The position numbers and the translations under genes are program-made. This document shows positions 8,863-20,763 of a stretch of 64,000 nucleotides of DNA, in pieces; within the stretch, counting starts at the first letter, position 1, and each line of letters begins with the position of its first letter. The DNA comes from Stenotrophomonas rhizophila (GTDB lineage Bacteria; Pseudomonadota; Gammaproteobacteria; Xanthomonadales; Xanthomonadaceae), in contig NZ_VDQT01000005.1 of the NCBI RefSeq assembly GCF_007667275.1, positions 62,001-126,000 of the forward strand, written 5' to 3'. The notes under the pieces were generated by a model. The model made no database searches, had not been told where the DNA came from, and saw only the letters and a program-made list of their open reading frames with translations.

Positions 8863-9366
8863 TCAGCGCCCGAGCGCGCGGATCCGCGCAGCGGCCTCGC
8901 CCAGCGCCTGGGCAACCGCCGCCGCGTTGTCGTCCTGCCAATGCGCGTGGTGCAGGCCCAGCGCCTGCTTCAGCTCACGCAGCGCATCGCGCACCACCGG
9001 CGGCAGGTTGGCCTTGGCGATCATGCGCGCGCTGTGCCGCACCCGCTGCATCGCCGCGTCCACCTCCGCGCGCTGCGCCGCCAGCTCGGCCTGGCCCAGC
9101 GCCGTGAGCTGGTAGCGCTTGCGCCCGGCCTCTTCCAGCGCCGTCACCCAGCCCGCAGCCTCGAACTGCCCCAGCACCGGGTAGATCGCGCCCGCACTGG
9201 GCGTATACACCCGCACGAACATCTCGCTGATGCACTGGATCAGCTCATAGCCATGGCGCGGCTGCGCCGCCAGCAGCGAAAGCACCAGCAGGCGCAGGTC
9301 GCCCCGGCTGAGCGGGCGGGAGGTAAGCGGACGGGCAGTCCCATCCAGATCACGCGAGGGAGTCAT
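8863..9366 (-). CDS. PadR family transcriptional regulator (YqjI-like)
   Basis: A 167-residue winged-helix regulator. The PadR signature lies near residues 20-75 (RGDLRLLVLSLLAAQPRHGYELIQ, then YTPSAGAIYPVLGQFEAAGWV). The C-terminal helices carry a HHAH cluster that could bind metal, but the His-rich N-terminal tail of E. coli YqjI is absent. The start at 9366 is preferred because the frame upstream reads through REP sequence and because two operator-like palindromes lie immediately 5'. It precedes the siderophore-interacting protein gene, so it probably represses both in response to a metal or iron signal (inference). Confidence 0.88.
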   Translation of the reverse strand: MTPSRDLDGTARPLTSRPLSRGDLRLLVLSLLAAQPRHGYELIQCISEMFVRVYTPSAGAIYPVLGQFEAAGWVTALEEAGRKRYQLTALGQAELAAQRAEVDAAMQRVRHSARMIAKANLPPVVRDALRELKQALGLHHAHWQDDNAAAVAQALGEAAARIRALGR

Positions 9367-9403
9367 TTCGATATATCGAATGAAGTGAGCAAACGATATA
9401 TCG
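9367..9403. promoter_or_regulatory. Twin palindromic operator upstream of the PadR gene
   Basis: The perfect palindrome TTCGATATATCGAA begins immediately upstream of the PadR start codon. Its core CGATATATCG recurs exactly 25 bases further upstream. Two identical AT-rich dyads in an otherwise very GC-rich context, placed over the likely promoter, are what an autoregulating PadR dimer would bind. Confidence 0.65.
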
Positions 9404-9418
9404 AAATCGATCACCCGT

Positions 9419-9509
9419 GTAGAGCCACGCCCTGCGTGGCTGCGCAATCGTTCAGCAAACCGGTGAGCTTCGGATGGTCTGCGTGCAGCCACGCAGGGCG
9501 TGGCTCTAC
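9419..9509. repeat. Inverted pair of GTAG REPs
   Basis: A GTAG-AGCCACGC-CCT-GCGTGGCT element (9419-9441) faces an inverted copy (9487-9509) with ~45 bases between, a BIME-like pair upstream of the PadR operator. Between this pair and aceE (about 9510-9803) I see no gene. A TACACT hexamer near 9750 is a possible -10 for aceE. Confidence 0.75.
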
Positions 9510-9803
9510 GCCCGGTTGCCCACCACAACGGTACGTCTCCCAGGTGGAACACTCCGCTGGTCGCAGGCCATTCAATGACAGCGCTAGCCAACGCGACCCC
9601 ACAAAAACGGGCCCCGCATCAACCTCAAGCCGCCCGTGGAACCCCGCAACCACCTCCCCACACTGTCGCGCAATGTCCCCAAGACACAACGCCACCTCTT
9701 CCATACGCACCCGTAGCGAAGTAAGCAAACCCATTGGTGCGCTACACTTTGCGGCTAGAAATCAAAAACAGTCGCGCGCGTGCGTGCGGTCATGGGAGCG
9801 CTA

Positions 9804-12491
<2,688 letters not shown>

Positions 12492-12517
12492 TCGGCAGAT
12501 TCACTTCACCTAGATCT

Positions 12518-12547
12518 GAAAGAGGGGGCCGATGGCCCCCTCTTCTA
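12518..12547 (+). terminator. Rho-independent terminator of aceE
   Basis: A 9-bp GC-rich stem (GAGGGGGCC/GGCCCCCTC, three-base loop) is followed by a short T-rich run, 30 bases after the aceE stop. It marks the left border of the lower-GC accessory region. The ~190 bases from here to the next gene hold no convincing gene. Confidence 0.85.
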
Positions 12548-12741
12548 TTGAACTGAAAACAACTCTTGTGCGTTCACCATCTGCGGCTGAAGTGCATGAT
12601 TGCTTCGGCCGACTTAGGCGTGGCAAAGACGGCCCGCCGCAAGCTGGATCCCAGCCGACCATCGAGTGAGAACGAGAGAATGTTATCGCCGATTGGAATT
12701 GCGAGTTGTGCAAGGTCCACGGGCAATTGAAACTCTGTGAT

Positions 12742-13740
12742 CTAAACGGAGAACTTGATCCTCGCCAAATATGCGATCAGATTGTCGCCTACCGACATTA
12801 CGCTCTCGTCGAAGTCGTGCGCTCTCAGGTGCTCGTGGAACAGGATGTTTCTCACGCGGTAGATCTTTTGCGCAAAGCTTTTGTCCGAACGGTCATCAGC
12901 CATTTCGTCCAAAAGTCGATCCAGTGCGAGTTCAGTACTTCCGCATGGTGGAGCCAGAATCTCCTTAATTCTCGGTAGATCTTGGTAGGACTTCTTGAAG
13001 TCGTCAACGATGTCTCGGAGAGTCGTGATGCTTACGGGTGCAGCCAAGTTTAGCTTGGTACGTATCGCCTCGGAGCGCACCTTAAAATCGAGTCCAATTA
13101 ACATCTCAATAATCTGGTAAGCGTAAAAGAACCTCAGAAGGGCGAATGAGGCGTATGGGTAAAGGTTAAAAAAAACCGAGTTTGCGTACTGGGAATCAAT
13201 GGCGGGATCCCGGAGGGTGATTATCTCTGGAGGAACATTATCTATTCCGCAATAATCTCGAGATCCCCTGTAGCTGTATATTCCATTCAAAAAAAGGGAC
13301 GGGTGAAATCTTGAGCAATCCCCCAACCCAATGATCTTCTTCCAAAGAACAAGATAGGCATCTCCCTCAAGGAAAGGTATCTCCCCGGGGCTTTCAGCTT
13401 CAGAGGAAGTGGAGGACATGGAGAAGTCCCCATTGAATGACCGAGCGCAAACCTCTAACGCTGCGACGAGGCTATAGGCCGCATAGTGTGGGTCGCCATT
13501 GCGAGGATGTAGGGGCGACAGAAGTGCCTGTCCCGGAATAACGAACCCTGCTGTCTTCCCCTTGTACTTGACCATCGAAACCGACTGCTCCGGCAATTCC
13601 GCCGAAGAGGATACGGCCAGTACTAGGTATTCGTTCGCGCAAGCCTTCGCCACCAAGGCTTGGTTGAGGTCCTCTGGGACGTCACGAGACACGATGGAAC
13701 CGTCTCTTCGCTTAAATCGCAATTCCTTGACCTTCAACAT
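12742..13740 (-). CDS. Last gene of defence operon; HEPN-like RNxxxH motif protein
   Basis: A 332-residue protein of no named family. The N-terminal half has no domain I recognise. The C-terminal part is helical (FFYAYQIIEMLIGLDFKV...) and contains YRVRNILFHEH, an R-N-x3-H motif at about residues 297-302. This is the signature of HEPN domains, many of which are RNases in toxin and phage-abortive systems; the preceding YQIIE segment also fits the Apea-like HEPN pattern. It follows the DGQxR gene by two bases, so it is co-translated with the operon. It could be the effector that shuts down the host or degrades phage RNA. HEPN is inferred from a short motif only. Confidence 0.65.
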   Translation of the reverse strand: MLKVKELRFKRRDGSIVSRDVPEDLNQALVAKACANEYLVLAVSSSAELPEQSVSMVKYKGKTAGFVIPGQALLSPLHPRNGDPHYAAYSLVAALEVCARSFNGDFSMSSTSSEAESPGEIPFLEGDAYLVLWKKIIGLGDCSRFHPSLFLNGIYSYRGSRDYCGIDNVPPEIITLRDPAIDSQYANSVFFNLYPYASFALLRFFYAYQIIEMLIGLDFKVRSEAIRTKLNLAAPVSITTLRDIVDDFKKSYQDLPRIKEILAPPCGSTELALDRLLDEMADDRSDKSFAQKIYRVRNILFHEHLRAHDFDESVMSVGDNLIAYLARIKFSV

Positions 13741-13742
13741 GA

Positions 13743-14915
13743 CTAGATGCCGATTCTCAAGCTACTGGTCATTGCATCCGCCTCCGATTTCACAAGGTTC
13801 ATAAAAGAGTCGGAGTTCGGGCTTACTAAGGCTCTAAAGAACTGGCGAAAGTACAGGCGCTGAGCATTGCCTATGCGCTTAGCTCTTGAGTTTAGCGTCG
13901 AGATGGACCTATTCAATGAGAGCATAAACTCTTCTCCATCTCCGCCCACCTCCAGTGTTGAGAAGTCGAGCAAGGAAAGAGATAGGTTGTCACCAGCATC
14001 CCGGAGTATAGATACTGAAGCTCCGAACCCTGATAGGGCCTGTGGCCGTTTGAAAGCGCGAAGGCCGGTCGAGCCCCAGTTCCGGGGCGAAGCATTTCCA
14101 GCACCGTCGTCTTCTGTGCGCTGGTCATCCTCCAGGTCTTCTTCTGGTAGCCTCAGAGCTAGCCCATCGATGGCGACAATGAACCTGTCCCACGCAAGGA
14201 CAAAGTCGCGAAAGAGATCCTTATCTCTGGTTTCCTTCGAGATATTCTCAAGGCTGGTAATGTTATCGAGGATCTCGCCTCGATCTAGTGGCGACTCGCT
14301 CCTTGCTATATAGGCATTGAATCCGTCGATGGCGTCCTTGAAGCTATAGGCGCTCAGAGCTCTGCTGGCTCTATCGGCTTCGCGAAGTAATTGAACGTGC
14401 TCAATCTTTGTGTCGAGAAAGTCTATATACATTATCTCAACTTGATGGCGCAATGACATTGTGGTCTGCCCGGTATTCAATGTCAGCATTCTGTAAAGTA
14501 TGCCAAGGCGATCGATGCCCTGATAGATCTCACACCGGATCCGCCTCTTAAGAAAGGTGGATAGTACGTCCGGATCCTCGATCTCGCTGCGAAGATCTAA
14601 CAGGGTATACGTGCGTTGGAGCCCGTCCAAGAGCGAAAAATGCGCTTTATCGTCATGGAAAGCCTGCATTGGATCGCTTGCAAAGTCACCTCCGTTCTTG
14701 GTGTAGGCCAAGACGATCGGCGGAATGACGCACCCCTCTAGGAAGTCGCGCTTTAGCAGTGAATAAACAGTCTTCGAGCCTCTAACCCTCTTCCGTTGAA
14801 AGGGGTTGGAGTTGACTAGGTGTTCCGCCAGAACTAGATACTGCCGAACCTCCATCTCAACCAGTATGCTCTTCGCTCGAACCTTGTGGTCTTCAAGTAC
14901 TGATTTTACTTCCAT
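13743..14915 (-). CDS. DGQxR-motif protein (DGQHR/DUF262-like, ParB-type fold suspected)
   Basis: A 390-residue protein whose N-terminal third resembles the DGQHR/DUF262 group: an early IPPIVLAY strand, then HFSLLDGLQRTYTLLDL at about residues 92-108, then LTLNTGQTTMSLRHQVEI. In related proteins the D-G-Q-x-R motif sits in a ParB/Srx-like fold with nucleotidase or nickase activity; DndB and GmrSD-type defence proteins use versions of it. The rest is helical and unrecognised. The start at 14915 is chosen over an upstream in-frame codon because it leaves a normal gap after the AIPR gene. It is embedded in the operon between AIPR and the HEPN-like gene. Confidence 0.7.
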   Translation of the reverse strand: MEVKSVLEDHKVRAKSILVEMEVRQYLVLAEHLVNSNPFQRKRVRGSKTVYSLLKRDFLEGCVIPPIVLAYTKNGGDFASDPMQAFHDDKAHFSLLDGLQRTYTLLDLRSEIEDPDVLSTFLKRRIRCEIYQGIDRLGILYRMLTLNTGQTTMSLRHQVEIMYIDFLDTKIEHVQLLREADRASRALSAYSFKDAIDGFNAYIARSESPLDRGEILDNITSLENISKETRDKDLFRDFVLAWDRFIVAIDGLALRLPEEDLEDDQRTEDDGAGNASPRNWGSTGLRAFKRPQALSGFGASVSILRDAGDNLSLSLLDFSTLEVGGDGEEFMLSLNRSISTLNSRAKRIGNAQRLYFRQFFRALVSPNSDSFMNLVKSEADAMTSSLRIGI

Positions 14916-14993
14916 GGTTAACGATTCCAGTAGGCGATACTTAAATTCGATCTTAGACCGTCGGCACACGGCCGGGAAGAGCCATTATAAAAA

Positions 14994-16787
14994 TCACCTC
15001 AGCTCAGGGACTGAAGTTTCGATCGCGCTGAGCTTAGTATCCCTCAGGCCGAGCCAGCACTCTTCCTTCTTTGCCCACTCGCTTATCATTCTTCCCTTCG
15101 CTGAGGAGTGGAGTGCTGCATTAACCTCGCGGGCCCAAACTCTGATCTGATCCTTGAAGCCCTCTGAAAGACCCTGTTGCTCCCAAATCCGCATCAGATC
15201 AACCTTGGATCCGTGCTGCTGGGACAGAAGGGCAACCAAGTAGATGGCAACGTTACCTTGGAACGCAGGGAACAAGGGGCGCACCAGCGACTGGATCTGC
15301 TTGAAAATGATGACTTTGGCAATCATCTTTTTGAACCCAGTTGCATCTGGCACCACAGAGTCACCTCGCTCCTCCCGCTCTCTCACATCATCCATGAAGC
15401 GGGCGAAATTCTTCTGGCCACCGAGGCTGGCCTGATCTGGCCGTCCGTCCCATGAGTTCAAGAACTTGGCGAGATCCGTTTTGATCAATCGTCGCGCAGG
15501 GGGTATGACCGCGGTTTTGAGTACTCGATACTTTGCAGGCGTGCTGCCCTCACGGGCAAGCTTTGTGTTGTAGCTACCCGAAGCGCGCTCATAGAACCAA
15601 CGACCCACGCCATCCGGGAGATACACGTTGTCGGACAGCTTCTCGAGCTCAACGTGGAACGGCGAATTGGCGGAGAGATCGGACTGTTTCACGGTGTTCT
15701 GGCTGTTCGCGAAGCGCGAGATGTCGCTAATCAAGGCTTCCTCAGCAGCTGAGTTGTCCGTTTTCAGGATCACGACCTTGGCTGGAACCTGCACCTTGGA
15801 TAGGTCCGTGTCTCCGAACTTCTTCTTCGTAAAGTAGATGGAGGCTGTAGTCTGGCCACCATTGACAATCTGCATCCCCTTCAGCCATGCGATACCTGGG
15901 CCGCCGTCGCTTGTCCTGCCTAGACTGGCCTCGTCGGCAACGACAACAATGCCATTGTTGTAGGCGACAAACTTCTCAGGCTCAGATCGCAGGGTCGCCT
16001 GTATACCCTTGTTGACTTTTCCTGTCGCACTCAAGAAGGAGCGTACATTTGCTTCGAGCAGTCGGGCGCCGTACTTGTCATACAGGTGGCGAAGAACGTC
16101 TGCCGGGAAGACCGTCATTGCATAATCGTAGCTGTCCTCCTCTCCCCGGATGTAGACGCAGGGAAGGGGGGTGCCTGCAACTTCTTCGAAGTTGACGACC
16201 AGTTCGTCCCTGGGTTTCCCCTCTGACAGATGGCGATTGAGCCGTTCGATGTCCATGACTTCAAGTCGAACTGTCCGGCCTCCTACTTCTTGGGACTTGA
16301 ACTGCTTGGTCTTCACCTGACCATCCGTCAGGACATAGATGCGAATCTCCTCGAAATCCCTGTATCCACGTTCAATATGGGTGGCGAGCTCATATCCGTC
16401 GTTCGCCGGATCCAGAGTCTTGGTCATCTTTCCTTGTGCCGACTGCGACAGAAACCGGAAACAGTACTCGGCGGCTTGCTTCGCCTCCGTGTCAGGCACT
16501 GCCTGAACTGTCTCGCTATCGTTGTAAGAGGTCACAAAGAGGTCGAGCCGGTCCCCATCCTCGGAGATTGAGTAACCACTCAGCCTAATCTTTCCCACTT
16601 GGACGCGAGTGTCGACATGGCAGACCTGCGGTTCATAGGTCATACCAATCTCCTCCATGTGGCGCATGGTGATCTCTGCAAAAACCAGCTCAGGAAATGG
16701 ATAGGCGCTGCCGGAAACGGACATGCGATCATCTATCTCATTTTTCACTTCAGCGCGAATCTGCGATAGGAAATCATTCAGTTCCAT
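14994..16787 (-). CDS. AIPR family (abortive infection phage resistance) protein
   Basis: A 597-residue protein matching the AIPR family first noted in abortive phage infection loci. Landmarks are VRSFLSATGKVNKGIQATL, EKFVAYNNGIVVVADEA, MQIVNGGQTTASIYF, AKVVIL, and DISRFANSQNTVKQSDLSAN followed by PFHVELEKL. The biochemical function of the family is not settled. The start has a GGAG site about ten bases upstream and lies five bases after the PD-(D/E)XK gene. The combination with GHKL ATPase, Z1 helicase and PD-(D/E)XK proteins is a recurring restriction-like neighbourhood. Confidence 0.9.
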   Translation of the reverse strand: MELNDFLSQIRAEVKNEIDDRMSVSGSAYPFPELVFAEITMRHMEEIGMTYEPQVCHVDTRVQVGKIRLSGYSISEDGDRLDLFVTSYNDSETVQAVPDTEAKQAAEYCFRFLSQSAQGKMTKTLDPANDGYELATHIERGYRDFEEIRIYVLTDGQVKTKQFKSQEVGGRTVRLEVMDIERLNRHLSEGKPRDELVVNFEEVAGTPLPCVYIRGEEDSYDYAMTVFPADVLRHLYDKYGARLLEANVRSFLSATGKVNKGIQATLRSEPEKFVAYNNGIVVVADEASLGRTSDGGPGIAWLKGMQIVNGGQTTASIYFTKKKFGDTDLSKVQVPAKVVILKTDNSAAEEALISDISRFANSQNTVKQSDLSANSPFHVELEKLSDNVYLPDGVGRWFYERASGSYNTKLAREGSTPAKYRVLKTAVIPPARRLIKTDLAKFLNSWDGRPDQASLGGQKNFARFMDDVREREERGDSVVPDATGFKKMIAKVIIFKQIQSLVRPLFPAFQGNVAIYLVALLSQQHGSKVDLMRIWEQQGLSEGFKDQIRVWAREVNAALHSSAKGRMISEWAKKEECWLGLRDTKLSAIETSVPELR

Positions 16788-16792
16788 TGATT

Positions 16793-17806
16793 CTATACTC
16801 CAAGGCTGTCCGAAATTTCTGAAAAACTGCGCCCGGCTATGGGCAGTGCGTCTAGATCAAGCGTGTAGCGCGCTTCGCGTACTGATGAGGGAACGTTTGC
16901 CCGTGTAAGGCGCGGCGAGTTAGTGCTGATGAATCGATATGTGAGCTCGCTACACCGAAAACGTCTTTTGTACGATGACCGTGCCGTGACCATGTAGCCC
17001 GCGGCTATGAGACGATTGCCAAAGCAGGCCGGCGCGCCGGCGTCTTGGAAGCGACTGGCAATCTCATCTACCAACTCAGGGAGGGTCGTGCCCACATCCG
17101 GCTGCGTAAGACGAACGGCCGCGACATAGAGAGGCTTGCGGAGGCTGTCATCCAGTTGATCCAGGTTGGCTATCCTGGCAAGGAAACCCGCGGATGCCAC
17201 GGTCGTCTTGACTTCAACGGATCCAACTCCCAGATCGAAGTCGTGCAGCCCGTCAACGGGGCCTGTCCAACTATCTATTGCATCGACCTCAAACACGCCA
17301 TCTTGAATGACGTTCTGCAGAACCAAGAGTTCCCCGAAGAGTCCAATCTCCTCCTCAGTGGACAGAGTTCCATCATCGTCACGCTTCATGAATGCCTGCC
17401 ACGCGCGAATCCTCGCAACCATGGCTGCATGGACACGCACCCCTTCCTGCATGGAAAGGCTCTCCATGAGGTCGACCAAGTCAGTCGCCACCTTGGTAAA
17501 CAGCTCAAGGGAGCCCGGCTCTTGCCGAACCAAAGCAAACCAGGAATAGCCGGTCTGATGGCTGTGAACATCCGTGGTGGTCAGGCTAAACCCTTGGCCA
17601 CGCGGCAGTTCACCCCGCTGCGACGGAATGTGGCCCTTTACGCCGACCAACAGGCTCTCCTCATTTCGGGCGCCTCTGCGGCCCGCCATTGCAATGCAGT
17701 TGCCCGAGCTGAAGAGCTCGATCACGCTCCATCCATCGCCGCTGGCGTGGCCACTCAAGGCGCGCCAGGCAGAAGCAAGATCGACGTCACTGCTGGAGGG
17801 TTTCAT
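16793..17806 (-). CDS. PD-(D/E)XK motif protein (DUF4420-type nuclease)
   Basis: A 337-residue protein with a recognisable nuclease core at about residues 150-205: EEEIGLFGELLVL (conserved Glu), DSWTGPVDGLHDFDLG (Asp 189/191) and SVEVKTT (E198-x-K200), which is the PD-(D/E)XK arrangement of a restriction-endonuclease fold. Family members accompany Z1 and AIPR proteins. Its start overlaps the end of the Z1 helicase gene by 20 bases, implying coupled translation. It is likely the DNA-cutting subunit of the system (inference from fold and context). Confidence 0.88.
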   Translation of the reverse strand: MKPSSSDVDLASAWRALSGHASGDGWSVIELFSSGNCIAMAGRRGARNEESLLVGVKGHIPSQRGELPRGQGFSLTTTDVHSHQTGYSWFALVRQEPGSLELFTKVATDLVDLMESLSMQEGVRVHAAMVARIRAWQAFMKRDDDGTLSTEEEIGLFGELLVLQNVIQDGVFEVDAIDSWTGPVDGLHDFDLGVGSVEVKTTVASAGFLARIANLDQLDDSLRKPLYVAAVRLTQPDVGTTLPELVDEIASRFQDAGAPACFGNRLIAAGYMVTARSSYKRRFRCSELTYRFISTNSPRLTRANVPSSVREARYTLDLDALPIAGRSFSEISDSLGV

Positions 17807-20753
17807 TGATGGTCTCCCAGGCCACAGTATTCACAATGTACTCGGCGGAGTCGGCATAGTCGTTCTCCCAACCAACATTGTTCACCTTATACGGAACCTT
17901 GATAATCGATGTGCTTCCAGGGAAGCTTAAGGCGAAAGCCAAGACCGGCGGGGCGCCCTTTAGATTCCTCGGGCGCTTCCAGTCCATTCCTTCTTTCTCA
18001 CCGGCGCGCGCTGGATCCAGAACATAGAGAATCAAAAGTCCCTTCTCGGGCTGTCCCTCGACCCCCGTCGATCCTTCGCCACGAATGCGACGCAGAGCCA
18101 GACCATTGGGAGCATCTGGAGCGGTAGCGCTCTTCTTCCCCTTCTTCTCCCAAGTGGATATGGTCAGCGCCAGAGCGGCCTCCCATTGCGCCGAGCTCAC
18201 ATCGATGGACTCATCCGTGGGGTCAAGCAGAACACCGATCGAGTACCTGCTCCCAGTATCAGAGTCACTCTTTCTGCGGGACATTCCCACGCTGATCCCT
18301 GGGGCGAGCTCGTAGGACTCTCCGGACTGAGTGCCCAAAAGCGCAATCGTCCATTGCGTAAGCTCGCCGGTCGCGGCCATCTTGCGGATGAATTCAGCAA
18401 GGACCTTGCTGTTCACTCGATGCGCTGCTGACAGGGTGCTGTAGCTGTCTAGGAAATCGACCACGGTAGAGACGTCCACGGCTCTCCAAAGGTGCCCAGA
18501 CCATTCCTTGGCGCCCCCATCGAAATCCGCCTTTACAGTTGATCTCTGGTTAGGCTCGCCAGCCTGCAACAAGAGATTTCTGCCCGCAACAAGGTTGCGA
18601 TTCAAGGCTGAATGGTCAGTCGGGAAAGTGACAGTTTGTACAAGCTCGCCGCTGTATGAAAGGTTGAGGGTTTTTGCGCTTCGCATCTTGATCTGGGAGG
18701 TCACCATCATTTCCGGGTGAGACTGAACCTTCAGGCCAAACTCCCGGGGCGTAGCTCCCGAATTGGCCATGAGATCAAACTCCTCTCGAAGCTCTGCCGA
18801 TGCATCCGAGATGTGCTTGAACCAGCGGATGAGATCGGGCGAGGTGTAAAGGCGGCAAAGGTCTAGGTAGCCCGGACGGTATCCGAACCAGCGACCCATC
18901 TGCATAAGTGTGTCGTACATCTTCGACGCACGCAGGAAGTAACTTGTGCACAGCCCCTCCAGCGTGAGTCCGCGGGCAAGTTTGTCGCCGCCGATGGCAA
19001 TTACCTTGAGTCCTTGCTCCTTGTTCTGTTCGTAGTCAAGGGCATCCTTTGCAGTCCCATTGATCATTCGGACTTCCAAGTCGTCGAGGACCCCGGGCAG
19101 CGTGTCAAGAATGTCTTGCCAGGCCAGCTCTGCACTTGGGACGTCACCGAGCCCAAGCTCTCGGACGGCTGCAGATGCAGGGAGAAAGTCCCGAGTCCAA
19201 AGGCCGTGCAGGTTGGCAAGCGCATCGCCATCTTCGATGCCCCGTCCAATCGTCTGCCTTGCATGCTTCACGTAGTCATCGATGTCACTCTTTAAGATCT
19301 TCTGAACACTGTTGAATCGCGTGACATGGACGAGCATCGAGCAGTGCTTTCTCCCCTGCCCACGGAGCTTCCGGATCGTGCACGCCAGGATGAAGGAGTT
19401 AAGCGCCTCTCTGAGGCTCAAAGGAAGGGCATGGTCACCACTCCATACCGGAACATGGTCAATCTTATGGCCCACGGGCATCCAGCCTGTCCCTTCTTCG
19501 CCTGATTGGTAGTCCTCAACAGGACGGATCAAGGGGACGTGGCCAGTACGGCCTTCGGGGGAGGCAAGCCCGAACATCGTCGCAGGGCCCACGTAATTGT
19601 CTGGCGCAGCAAGATTCTGGATGAAAGCGGACGGAAAAAGATCCGGCCCTTCGTTGCGTGTCTCACCGCGCTCGTGGATGAAGATGTTTGCGAAGGGCGT
19701 GGCGGTGTAACCCACGTAAGCCGAGCGCGAGAAGGAATTCAGTATGCGACGGATCAGCTTGTTGATAGTGGTTGGATTATGCTCTTCGTCGGCTTTTCCG
19801 TTCTCATCGACAACCAGCTCGCCCGTATCGACCGAAGCATTGTCGGCCTCGTCATCGATGATCAGCAGCGGGAACTTGGTGACCCGTTTCCTAACCAGCG
19901 GGAGGTCTCTGGCGGTTGACGGAGTGGGCTCGCCATCCTGGACGACGGAGTCTGCCACGTGCGCCTGTATCCATTTAAGGAGGCGGACAAGGACGGACTT
20001 GTTCTTCTTGACGACGAAGAGCCAGGGACGCTGCTCAGGTGTAATTGAAAGCGGGTTGGCAGATCGACCTCCGAAATCACCGTTGTCCGCGCGAGTGGTG
20101 GCGCAGTTGGGCTTAATTGACATATCGGAATCAATCAGGCCGACACCCACCCGCTTAAGTGCGTCGTGCGTCGAGTTTGTCTCGTATCCCAGAAATCCCT
20201 CTTCCAGGCGTATCTGGGTCTGCGATCTAAGATTGTTGTGAAGTCCGGCCAGGACGATGATTATCTTGTACTGCGCGTCCGCGGCCTTGCATACCAAGCC
20301 GGTGTAGCTCGCCGTCTTTCCAGATTGTACGTGGCCGACAACCAGGCCCCGACGGCTCCATTGGCCTTCACGAAGAGGGTCTTCGAGCATTCCGAGGATC
20401 TTGTCAGTTGACTTGTCCAGCTTGTCCGCGATGTCCCACGACAAGTCCTTCTCGATCATCTCACGGTAGCGTTGCCAGTAACGCCACTCTTCCTTCCTCG
20501 ATGAATCGAGCCATGGTTCGTGGCCCCGATCGTCAGTGAGGCTGGTGTCATCGCCTATCCACACGCTGAAACGTCTGATCAGCTCATCGGCTACAGACTC
20601 GCGGTCAACCTCCTGTGCCCATTGCGGCTTGAGCATCAAGGCGAGAGCAATCTTGTCGGAGATCATCGCCGGCGTAATCGGTCCAGCCTGCTTCTCATCC
20701 ACTAGAAGCTCTTGGACGATCTTGATAACGCTGCTTTGTACGGATTCGCTCAT
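17787..20753 (-). CDS. Z1 domain superfamily II helicase/ATPase
   Basis: A 988-residue protein. The Walker A box is GHVQSGKT at about residues 140-147. A Walker B-like LLIIDDEADNAS lies near residue 300 and a VGYTATPFANIF helicase motif follows. The Z1 domain, named for its place in restriction-like clusters, is visible through GLCTSYFLRASKMYDTLMQM and RWFGYRPGYLDLCRLY. The start at 20753 gives MSESV and leaves ten bases after the GHKL gene; the open frame further upstream would overlap that gene. In this class of systems the helicase is thought to translocate DNA for the nuclease partner. Confidence 0.9.
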   Translation of the reverse strand: MSESVQSSVIKIVQELLVDEKQAGPITPAMISDKIALALMLKPQWAQEVDRESVADELIRRFSVWIGDDTSLTDDRGHEPWLDSSRKEEWRYWQRYREMIEKDLSWDIADKLDKSTDKILGMLEDPLREGQWSRRGLVVGHVQSGKTASYTGLVCKAADAQYKIIIVLAGLHNNLRSQTQIRLEEGFLGYETNSTHDALKRVGVGLIDSDMSIKPNCATTRADNGDFGGRSANPLSITPEQRPWLFVVKKNKSVLVRLLKWIQAHVADSVVQDGEPTPSTARDLPLVRKRVTKFPLLIIDDEADNASVDTGELVVDENGKADEEHNPTTINKLIRRILNSFSRSAYVGYTATPFANIFIHERGETRNEGPDLFPSAFIQNLAAPDNYVGPATMFGLASPEGRTGHVPLIRPVEDYQSGEEGTGWMPVGHKIDHVPVWSGDHALPLSLREALNSFILACTIRKLRGQGRKHCSMLVHVTRFNSVQKILKSDIDDYVKHARQTIGRGIEDGDALANLHGLWTRDFLPASAAVRELGLGDVPSAELAWQDILDTLPGVLDDLEVRMINGTAKDALDYEQNKEQGLKVIAIGGDKLARGLTLEGLCTSYFLRASKMYDTLMQMGRWFGYRPGYLDLCRLYTSPDLIRWFKHISDASAELREEFDLMANSGATPREFGLKVQSHPEMMVTSQIKMRSAKTLNLSYSGELVQTVTFPTDHSALNRNLVAGRNLLLQAGEPNQRSTVKADFDGGAKEWSGHLWRAVDVSTVVDFLDSYSTLSAAHRVNSKVLAEFIRKMAATGELTQWTIALLGTQSGESYELAPGISVGMSRRKSDSDTGSRYSIGVLLDPTDESIDVSSAQWEAALALTISTWEKKGKKSATAPDAPNGLALRRIRGEGSTGVEGQPEKGLLILYVLDPARAGEKEGMDWKRPRNLKGAPPVLAFALSFPGSTSIIKVPYKVNNVGWENDYADSAEYIVNTVAWETINETLQQ

Positions 20754-20763
20754 GTCGCTCTCT

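Noticed and set aside
12510-12713. Small minus-strand frame after aceE
   Set aside because: Overlaps the aceE terminator, has no ribosome-binding site and no recognisable features.
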